Source: an uncultured Roseateles sp. (GTDB taxonomy: Bacteria; Pseudomonadota; Gammaproteobacteria; Burkholderiales; Burkholderiaceae). Taken from it: a stretch of 19,895 nt of DNA. The notes below the pieces were generated by a model. The model saw only the letters and a program-made list of their open reading frames with translations, did not search any database and was not told where the DNA came from. How positions within the stretch are numbered: the stretch's first letter is position 1; every line of letters starts with the position of its first letter. The stretch is taken from contig CAMPJJ010000100.1 in the NCBI GenBank assembly GCA_946886855.1, positions 1 to 19,895 on the forward strand, in the 5' to 3' direction. The position numbers and the translations under genes were made by a program. Shown here in pieces: positions 7,283-13,128 of this stretch.

Positions 7283-7852
7283 ATGCGTTCTGCGACCGGA
7301 TCCCCCGCCCGCACGCTCGCCGGCTGGCTCCGCCAGGCGCGCGGCCTGCTGCTGTTGCTGCTGTGCGCCGCGGTGCCGCTGTATGGCGCCGCGGGCGCGC
7401 GGCTGACGACGCTCGGCCCCCTGCATCACCACCGCGCGGCGCCCGTCGCCGATCACGACCATCGATCGCTGGCCGAGCGATGGCGGGAGGCCGTCCACCA
7501 GGGGCTGCAGGCGCTGGCGGGGCAGGAGGGCTCGCAGGTGCTCGACACCGCCCGGGCGCGGCAGCAGCAGGTCCAGGCGCAGCGCGACGGGAGACCCGCG
7601 CATGTCCACGCTCACGGCCTTTTCGAGCGCCACCACCACGAGGCCGACGATCCCACCGTCGTGCTGGACGATCATGACGGGCCCGCCCTGAGCGACGCGG
7701 CGGCGCTGGGCGGCTACGTCCTGCCGATGGCGAGCGTCGACATGCCGCGCGTCCCCGCGCCCGGGAACGCCAACGGCCATTGGCCTCGCGCCGGACCGCC
7801 GACCTGGCGGAGCATCGGCGATGCGCGACTGGAGCGGCCGCCCCGGCGCTGA
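7283..7852 (+). CDS. Predicted secreted His-rich protein, function unknown
   Basis: This 189-residue protein is not recognised. It has an N-terminal export signal: an Arg-containing start, then the hydrophobic core GLLLLLLCAAVPLYGAAGA (residues 21-39). The mature part is rich in histidine clusters (HHH at 48-50, HDH, HVHAHG, HHHE), and the C-terminus ends ARLERPPRR. Clustered His/Asp in a periplasmic protein suggests metal binding, but no copper, zinc or cobalt gene is next to it. No clear Shine-Dalgarno sequence precedes the ATG. The Arg/Leu/Glu/Pro-rich end resembles small uncharacterised periplasmic proteins of Burkholderiales. Confidence 0.6.
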   Translation: MRSATGSPARTLAGWLRQARGLLLLLLCAAVPLYGAAGARLTTLGPLHHHRAAPVADHDHRSLAERWREAVHQGLQALAGQEGSQVLDTARARQQQVQAQRDGRPAHVHAHGLFERHHHEADDPTVVLDDHDGPALSDAAALGGYVLPMASVDMPRVPAPGNANGHWPRAGPPTWRSIGDARLERPPRR

Positions 7853-8048
7853 ACGGCCTTCATGGCGCGCGCAGGTCCACGCCCTCGGCGCGGACGTCGC
7901 GCGCGCCGCCGTTCCACATCGTCGGGCCGCCGCGCTGGTCGCGTTGGCCGCACTGGCCGCGCCCGTCCGATGAGGCCACGCCGCCGTCGCCGACAGGTCG
8001 ACGCGGCGCCATCGGCTGTCCGCCGACGCGGCAGCAGGATCTCTCGTC

Positions 8049-8477
8049 ATGGAAACACTTGGAACCCACTCCCCGGGCGCCGTCGTCGGCGCTCGCGATC
8101 TCGACGCGGCCAGACCGACGTCCACGCCCAAGCCCAAGCCCAAGCACACGCACACGCACACGCACACGCACACGCACACGTCCGCGTCCCCATCCCCATC
8201 GACATCGACATCGACATCGACATCGACATCGACCTGGCAGGGCGCGGTCGACCGGGCCGTGCGCCTGTGCGGCAGCCAGGCCGCGCTGGCCCGGCATCTG
8301 AAAGTGCCTCGGCAGCACGTCAGCGAGGCCCGCACGGGCGGTCGCACGATCCCGACGGACCGCCTGCCGGCGCTCGGGCAACTCGTCCACATGACCCCCG
8401 CCGAACTGTGGACCTTGCAGGAGGTGGCCAACATGCCGCGGCGCAATCCGTTCGCCCGCGATGGCAACGCGCCGTGA
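8049..8477 (+). CDS. Small HTH (YdaS/Cro-like) protein with repeat-built N-terminus
   Basis: A 142-residue protein. Its C-terminal half (about 63-130) looks like a YdaS/Cro-type helix-turn-helix: AVDRAVRLCGSQAALARHL, then VPRQHVSEARTG and IPTDRLPALGQLVHMTPAEL. These domains in prophage and plasmid genes bind DNA as Cro-like repressors. The N-terminal part (about 1-62) is low complexity and includes (PK)3, (HT)6 and (ST)6, encoded by three hexanucleotide microsatellites. The ATG at 8049 is the first convincing start, with AGGA about 12 nt upstream. A shorter protein lacking the repeats cannot be excluded, but no ATG lies just before the HTH. No partner toxin or phage gene was seen beside it. 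Confidence 0.7.
   Translation: METLGTHSPGAVVGARDLDAARPTSTPKPKPKHTHTHTHTHTHTSASPSPSTSTSTSTSTSTWQGAVDRAVRLCGSQAALARHLKVPRQHVSEARTGGRTIPTDRLPALGQLVHMTPAELWTLQEVANMPRRNPFARDGNAP
8127..8234 (+). repeat. Three abutting hexanucleotide microsatellites in HTH gene
   Basis: Within one 108-bp stretch lie (CCCAAG)3 at 8127-8144, (CACACG)6 at 8145-8180, then TCCGCG, two TCCCCA, five TCGACA and a final TCGACC up to 8234. All units are six bases and in register with the gene, giving Pro-Lys, His-Thr and Ser-Pro/Ser-Thr dipeptide runs. The perfect copies imply recent slippage expansion. Confidence 0.95.
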
Positions 8478-8637
8478 ACGCAGTGTGGGTGAGTTGTACG
8501 GGTGGCGTCCAGGCGCGTAGGACCGCGCCGACGCGAAGACGCGCTGCCCACCGTCACGCGCCGGGAGACCGGCGTCCTAGGATTGGTTCCGTGCCATCGC
8601 ACCCTGCGAGATACGCAGTAACTTTCTGGAGTAGACG

Positions 8638-8820
8638 ATGAACAAGGACCAAGTGAAGGGCGCCGTCAAGGACGCCGCGGGCAAGGTGCAACAGAAGACC
8701 GGCGAGGTCATCGGCAGCACCGAGCAGCAGGCCAAGGGTCTGGCCAAGCAGGTCGACGGCAAGGCCCAGAAGGCCTACGGCGACGTGAAGGAAGCCGCCA
8801 AGGACGCTGGCAAGCGCTGA
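8638..8820 (+). CDS. CsbD-family stress protein
   Basis: A 60-residue hydrophilic protein, MNKDQVKGAVKDAAGKVQQK and on, with the CsbD signature of KGxxKxxxGK repeats and a Lys/Ala-rich helical C-terminus. CsbD proteins are small general-stress proteins of unknown mechanism. GGAG lies 6 nt before the ATG. A small inverted repeat CTGCG-AGATA-CGCAG (8604-8618) sits just upstream of the ribosome-binding site. A strong terminator follows 18 nt after the stop, so the gene is probably a single-gene transcript. Confidence 0.92.
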   Translation: MNKDQVKGAVKDAAGKVQQKTGEVIGSTEQQAKGLAKQVDGKAQKAYGDVKEAAKDAGKR

Positions 8821-8838
8821 GCGCCCGGCGCCAGTGAC

Positions 8839-8873
8839 AACGCCGGCGGGACTCGCGTCCCGCCGGCGTTTTT
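8839..8873 (+). terminator. Rho-independent terminator of csbD-like gene
   Basis: A 13-bp perfect stem (8839-8851 with 8858-8870, core CGCCGGCGGGA) has a 6-nt loop CTCGCG and runs into TTTTT ending at 8873. It starts 18 nt after the CsbD-family stop codon. Confidence 0.93.
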
Positions 8874-8875
8874 CG

Positions 8876-8941
8876 TTGTCCGATCATTGTCCGATCATTG
8901 TCCGATCATTGTCCGATCATTGTTCGATCATTGTCGGATCA
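8876..8941. repeat. 11-bp tandem repeat, six units
   Basis: Six head-to-tail copies of TTGTCCGATCA start at 8876, 8887, 8898, 8909, 8920 and 8931. The first four are identical, the fifth has TTC for TCC, and the sixth has CGG for CCG. The array begins directly after the terminator U-tract and ends 31 nt before the stop of the convergent 50-residue gene. The 11-bp period is close to one DNA helical turn, and each unit contains GATC. Confidence 0.95.
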
Positions 8942-8972
8942 CACAGGCCGGACGGGCCGGCCCGCCAGTTGA

Positions 8973-9125
8973 TTAGCCCGGCTTGTTCTTCAGCTTGCCC
9001 TTGGGCATCACGGCGGTCATCGGCGCCACCGGCCGGGTGGAGACGGACGACGACTCCTTGGGCGTGCTGGTGTCCTTCTTGGGCTTCTTGTTGGCCTTGT
9101 CGTTGCGTTGCTCGCCTTTTGGCAT
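8973..9125 (-). CDS. 50-residue Lys/Pro-rich small protein, function unknown
   Basis: This short gene encodes MPKGEQRNDKANKKPKKDTS, a Ser/Thr-rich middle, and an end that repeats the MPKGK pattern before KNKPG. It is strongly basic, lacks Cys and has no membrane segment. AAGGA precedes the ATG at a suitable distance. Similar small KxNKxxKKPKK proteins are common in Burkholderiales, which is recalled family knowledge and not checked here. The function is unknown; the charge suggests nucleic-acid contact. The neighbouring XRE gene upstream on the same strand ends 66 nt away. Confidence 0.75.
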   Translation of the reverse strand: MPKGEQRNDKANKKPKKDTSTPKESSSVSTRPVAPMTAVMPKGKLKNKPG

Positions 9126-9191
9126 GGCTTGATTTCCTTCTGGTCGTTCAGGGTCGGGATGGCGGCACTCTACTACTGCCGCGCGCGCCGG

Positions 9192-9440
9192 TCACTTCAC
9201 CGGCAACCCCGGCCTGATCCCGTACAACGCCAGCATGCCGAAGACATGGCCGATGGCGACGCCCGGTTCACCGGACTCGATCCGCGCGATGGTCTGGACG
9301 TGCACGCCCAGCCGCGTGCCCGCCGCACCCTGACTCTCGCCGGCCGCCGTGCGCGCGGCCTTCGCCGCGGCGCCCAGCGCCTTGATCGCCTGCAGGGCGT
9401 CGTCGTCGATGTCCACCGAAATGCGTTTGCCTTGTGCCAT
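9192..9440 (-). CDS. XRE/HipB-like HTH protein
   Basis: An 82-residue protein, MAQGKRISVDIDDDALQAIK and on. It contains an XRE helix-turn-helix (TRLGVHVQTIARIESGEPGV) followed by a short helix (HVFGMLALYGIRPGLPVK). The layout matches small antitoxin-like XRE proteins of the HipB kind, but no hipA-like toxin gene lies within the window. The frame stays open upstream into the M81 gene's antisense space; the ATG at 9440 is chosen because the M81 gene occupies the sequence beyond 9485 on the same strand. It follows the M81 gene by 44 nt and may be the last gene of that transcript. No strong Shine-Dalgarno sequence was seen. Confidence 0.78.
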   Translation of the reverse strand: MAQGKRISVDIDDDALQAIKALGAAAKAARTAAGESQGAAGTRLGVHVQTIARIESGEPGVAIGHVFGMLALYGIRPGLPVK

Positions 9441-9484
9441 GGGACCGCATTCTCGCCGGAGGCTGAGACAAGCCGCCTCCTGCG

Positions 9485-10948
9485 TCACCCGAATCCGTGC
9501 GGGTCCGCCACCCTCGGCCAGTAGTCCAGCGATCGGGCGCGGTAGGGCGTGCTCGCGAAATCGCAGGTCATCGCCCCGGGCGTGGTGACGTAGAGCACCG
9601 CCTTGGCGATCGGCGCGAACTCGGCATGGAAGTGCTGCGTCGACTTCACCACGATCAGCGCCTTGTTCTCGAGCGTCAGGCCCAGGCCGGTGAACGCATC
9701 CGTGCCGTAGGTCTGCGTGCGGATCGAGCAGAGCACGATGTGCACGCCGTTCGCCGCCTCGACCCGCACGCAGGTGCCCAGCCGTTCGCGCGTGCCGAGC
9801 GCGGACTGGGTGTGGTCCTCGACGACCGCCCGCACCACGACCCGCAGGTCCAGCGGGTCGCCCGAGGCCGGTCCGCATTTGCCGCCGATCCGCAGGTCGA
9901 GCTCCGCGCCCACGCCCGCGTCGCGGCAGATGTGCACCGCGCCCAGGTCCCACAGGCAGCCGACGATGACGTTGCCGATGCCGCGCTGGACGATGCGGCG
10001 CAGGACGAAGGTGCTGTCGCACGGCGCGCCGCCGCCGGGGTTGTCGGCGATGTCGGCGAGCACCACCGTACCTTCGCCCATCGCGAGCGCGCGATCGAGC
10101 GCGCCGTCGACATCGATCAGTTCCGGTCCGATCGCCTCACGCAGCGCCCAGAACTCGCGGCCCAGCTGCTCGGCGAGCGAGCGCGCCAGCGCCGGATCGT
10201 CGTCGGTCACGACCCAGAGCTTCGCGCCCGCTTCGGGCACGTCGCCCCACGGGAAGCCATGGCCGAGCGAGATCGACAGCACGCCCGGTTCGCCTTCCAG
10301 CGCCTGCATGCGCGCGACGAAGGACTGCATCGGCTCGCGCGTCGTGTGCCAGAGGCCGACCATCTTGCAGTCGAAGGTCGCCGTGACCGGTCGCACGCGG
10401 CCCGCCGCCGTGTCGACGAGGAGCCGGTAGAGCTCGCGCCCGCGCGGTTCCGCGTCGATGTGCGGATACTCCTTGAACGCCACGATCGCCGTCGCCGAGC
10501 GCTGCATCAGCGCCGTGAGATGACAGTGCAGATCGAGCTCCAGCCCGATCGCGACGTCCGGACCCACCACCGCGCGGATGTGCGCCGCGAGGTCGCCCTC
10601 GCAGTCGTCGTAGCCTTCCGCGGCCATCGCGCCGTGCAGCAGCAGCTGCACCGCGTCGACCGGCATCGCCGCGCGCAGGTCGGCGAGGATTTCGTCGCGC
10701 AGCGCCTCGTAGACATGCCGCACCGTGCGGCCCGAGGGCTGGGCGATCGCGCAGAGGCTCTCGGCGACCTCATGGCCGTCGGCCTCGATCAGGTCGCGCA
10801 GGAAGCGCATGAAGGCGCCGGTGCCTCCGGGATCGCGCCGGCTCGCGTCGCCGTGGAAGATCCCGTACTCCTCGAAGCCGCCCAGCCCCGTCGGCGCCGG
10901 TGCGAAGGTGTTGGTCTCGGTGGCGAGGTGGGCGATGAAGAACTTCAT
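9485..10948 (-). CDS. M81 family metallopeptidase (MlrC-like)
   Basis: A 487-residue protein of the M81/MlrC family. It starts MKFFIAHLATETNTFAP with the family ETNTF motif (Glu11). LLHGAM follows, then the metal-ligand segment LDLHCHLT (Asp139, His141, His143) and a further ligand candidate His163 (YPHIDAEPRG), with a C-terminal MlrC domain. MlrC of microcystin-degrading sphingomonads is a zinc peptidase that cleaves the linear tetrapeptide made from microcystin; other family members act on unknown peptides. The usual DxHxN motif is DLHCH here, an apparent Asn-to-His change. There is no signal peptide, so it is cytosolic. The gene starts 22 nt after the upstream serine hydrolase gene, which suggests one operon. 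Confidence 0.9.
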   Translation of the reverse strand: MKFFIAHLATETNTFAPAPTGLGGFEEYGIFHGDASRRDPGGTGAFMRFLRDLIEADGHEVAESLCAIAQPSGRTVRHVYEALRDEILADLRAAMPVDAVQLLLHGAMAAEGYDDCEGDLAAHIRAVVGPDVAIGLELDLHCHLTALMQRSATAIVAFKEYPHIDAEPRGRELYRLLVDTAAGRVRPVTATFDCKMVGLWHTTREPMQSFVARMQALEGEPGVLSISLGHGFPWGDVPEAGAKLWVVTDDDPALARSLAEQLGREFWALREAIGPELIDVDGALDRALAMGEGTVVLADIADNPGGGAPCDSTFVLRRIVQRGIGNVIVGCLWDLGAVHICRDAGVGAELDLRIGGKCGPASGDPLDLRVVVRAVVEDHTQSALGTRERLGTCVRVEAANGVHIVLCSIRTQTYGTDAFTGLGLTLENKALIVVKSTQHFHAEFAPIAKAVLYVTTPGAMTCDFASTPYRARSLDYWPRVADPHGFG

Positions 10949-10970
10949 GGGTCGTTCCGTGCGCGCGGGC

Positions 10971-13058
10971 TCAGTAGTTGAGGTTGAAGGCCATCAGCTG
11001 ACCGACGACGCCGATCCAGACGATGCCCGCCAGCGCCAGCGCGACCAGCACGCCCCACACGCGCGTCAGACGCGTGGCATCGACGCGGAACAGTTTCCAC
11101 GCGACCCACACGCCGACGATTGCCGCCGCGATCGCGAACACGCCGCTCAATTGCATGAGACCGAACAGCCAGTCGTTGCCGCCGTTGTAGAGGGCGAGGT
11201 CGGTGCTGAGCACCGGCATGATCAGGACGATCCAGGCCGTCACGTAGACGAGGTCCACGCCGACGGCGACGCGCTGCCAGCGGCGCAGCTTCTGCAGCGC
11301 GGGCGAGGCGCCGCTCGTGGCGCGGTCCGCGCGTCGCAGCAGCGCGCCCAGCGGCCAGGCGGCGAGCGCGCCGGCCAGCACCAGCAGCGACAGGCCCAGG
11401 ATGCTCAGCGTCAACGGCGCCGAGCGCAGGAAGGGCGCTTCCTGCAACACGGAGACGGGGTTCTCGCTGTCGATCACCGTCTTCACGCCGTCGACGTCGG
11501 CCAGCGCGAGTTCCTGCGTGCCGCCCTGCTTGCGCCACAGCTGCGGCGCGACTTCGCGGAAGGTGGCCATCTCCCCCGTCGGGCCGGAGGGCGCGACGAT
11601 CGTGCCATCGGGATTGGCGGCAATCACCGTCTGGTTCATCAGGTAAAGCGCGCTGAGGAAGCCGTGTTCGACGCGACGCGAGGTCTGGTAGCGGCCCGCG
11701 ATCAACTGCGCGTCCTCGGGCGCCGACGCCAGCGCCGGCGCGTCGACGACCGGCTGACCGGGGAAGTAGCGGTCGAGGAAGCCCTCCATCAACGCCTTGC
11801 GCGCGAGGTAGACCGCCGAGTCCTTCCCGCGGCTGTTGAAGGACACGAAGATGCCGACGCCTTCATCGGGCAGCAGGCTGAGGTCGGAATGGAACACGAT
11901 GGTGTCGCCGCCGTGGCCCAGCAGGGTGCGGCCATTGCGGTACTCCCGGAAGAAGCCGTGCGCCATCACGTTGAAGCCGGGGCGCGTCTGCGCGGACGGG
12001 CTGTGCATCAGCGCGGTGGTGGCGGGGCTCAGGATCTCGACGCCGTTGAACTTGCCCTGCTGCAGGTGCGCGAGCATGAAGCGCGCCATGTCCGACGCCG
12101 TCGCGCTGCCGCTGCCCGCGGGCGCGGTGACGACGAGCTCGAACGGGGAGGGCGCGGGATCGCTCGCCTGCCGGTAGCCCTTCGCGATGAAGGGCTCGAA
12201 CTTCGCCGGCAGCGGCTGCGCCGTCGTCGAGTGCTGCATGCCCAGCGGCTGGAAGATGTGGCGGTCGACGTAGGTGTCGAAGGGCTCGCCCGACACCCGC
12301 TGCACGATGTAGCCGGCCAGCGCGACGCCGTAGTTGGAATAGCCCGGGGCCTGCCCCGGCGCGAACAGCATCGGCCGCGGATGCTGCTTCAGGTAGTCCT
12401 CGTTGGACGGCGCGAGCTTGGGGTCGTAGGCGAGCAGATCCTTCAGACCCTCCTCGAAGCCGGCGGTGTGGTTCATCAGATGCCGCAGCGTGACCGGCTT
12501 GCCGAAGGTCTGCGGGATCTTGAAGTCGAGGTAGTCGTTGACGTCGCGGTCCAGATCGAGCTTGCCCGCCTGGACCTGCTGCATCACCGCGGTCCAGGTG
12601 AACAGCTTGGAGGTCGAGCCGGGCCGGACCATCGAGGTCTCGGCGTTCATCGGCACCTTGGCCTTGACGTCCGCGTAGCCGTAGCCCTTCTGGAACAGCA
12701 CCTGGCCGTCCTTGACCACAGAGACGACGGCGCCGGCGATGTCGCCGGCCTCGAGCGAGTAGGCGACGCGGCCGTCCAGCCAGGCTTCGAGGTCGGCGGC
12801 GGTCAGCGCGACGGCAGCGCGAGCGCCCGAGGCGGGCAGCGCCGGCGGCTCGGGCGTGGCGGCGGTCTTCGGCGCGAGCGGCTTCGCCGGCGGGATCGCC
12901 GCGGGCTGACCGGTGGGTTGACCGGTGGGCTGGGCGACCGTCAAGGTCGCGAGCGCGGCGAGGACGGCGGCCAGCGCCAGCGGCAGCGCCCATCGTCCGA
13001 CGCGGGAGCGGGAGCGGGCGTGGCGGCCGGCCAGGCCGGTCTGCGGGGTCAAGGTCAT
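10971..13058 (-). CDS. Beta-lactamase-fold serine hydrolase with C-terminal membrane bundle (paralogue 1)
   Basis: A 695-residue exported enzyme. A signal sequence (hydrophobic stretch about 25-42, ending TVAQ) and a Pro/Gly/Gln-rich linker precede the class C/PBP-like serine hydrolase domain (about 85-420). The nucleophile motif is S148-T-S-K151, the second motif Y240-S-N242, and the third H382-G-G384. An additional domain of about 100 residues follows, then four hydrophobic segments (about 550-695), ending LMAFNLNY. Family members include DD-peptidases, esterases, D-aminopeptidases and MlrB. The catalytic domain is probably periplasmic and anchored by the C-terminal helices. The start at 13058 is set by GAAGGA 6 nt upstream; a further ATG at 13076 overlaps that site. 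It is a tandem paralogue of the gene upstream. Confidence 0.88.
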   Translation of the reverse strand: MTLTPQTGLAGRHARSRSRVGRWALPLALAAVLAALATLTVAQPTGQPTGQPAAIPPAKPLAPKTAATPEPPALPASGARAAVALTAADLEAWLDGRVAYSLEAGDIAGAVVSVVKDGQVLFQKGYGYADVKAKVPMNAETSMVRPGSTSKLFTWTAVMQQVQAGKLDLDRDVNDYLDFKIPQTFGKPVTLRHLMNHTAGFEEGLKDLLAYDPKLAPSNEDYLKQHPRPMLFAPGQAPGYSNYGVALAGYIVQRVSGEPFDTYVDRHIFQPLGMQHSTTAQPLPAKFEPFIAKGYRQASDPAPSPFELVVTAPAGSGSATASDMARFMLAHLQQGKFNGVEILSPATTALMHSPSAQTRPGFNVMAHGFFREYRNGRTLLGHGGDTIVFHSDLSLLPDEGVGIFVSFNSRGKDSAVYLARKALMEGFLDRYFPGQPVVDAPALASAPEDAQLIAGRYQTSRRVEHGFLSALYLMNQTVIAANPDGTIVAPSGPTGEMATFREVAPQLWRKQGGTQELALADVDGVKTVIDSENPVSVLQEAPFLRSAPLTLSILGLSLLVLAGALAAWPLGALLRRADRATSGASPALQKLRRWQRVAVGVDLVYVTAWIVLIMPVLSTDLALYNGGNDWLFGLMQLSGVFAIAAAIVGVWVAWKLFRVDATRLTRVWGVLVALALAGIVWIGVVGQLMAFNLNY

Positions 13059-13064
13059 CGGGAT

Positions 13065-13070
13065 TCCTTC
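13065..13070 (-). promoter_or_regulatory. Ribosome-binding site deciding start at 13058
   Basis: GAAGGA on the minus strand lies 6 nt before the ATG at 13058. The alternative ATG at 13076 would place this sequence inside the coding region and has no such site of its own. Confidence 0.65.
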
Positions 13071-13128
13071 AAACAAGCACGGGCGCGCCTTGTGAGCGCG
13101 CCCTGATCCACAGCCGGGGACCGCGGGT

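Noticed and set aside
7821..7973. 50-codon plus-strand frame overlapping the end of the His-rich gene, ending LVALAALAAPVR
   Set aside because: No ribosome-binding site, no recognisable motif, and it sits in GC-rich DNA where such frames are frequent. The 196-nt gap 7853-8048 otherwise shows nothing.
7862..8641. Alternative frame through the microsatellites encoding HA and ID dipeptide runs
   Set aside because: Outside the repeat it is Arg-rich with no domain, while the frame starting at 8049 leads into a recognisable HTH.
8876..8941. CRISPR array
   Set aside because: Units are 11 bp and contiguous, with no spacers and no cas genes nearby.
8942..8972. GGGCCGGCCC palindrome as terminator of the 50-residue gene
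   Set aside because: Short stem and no T-tract on the minus strand.
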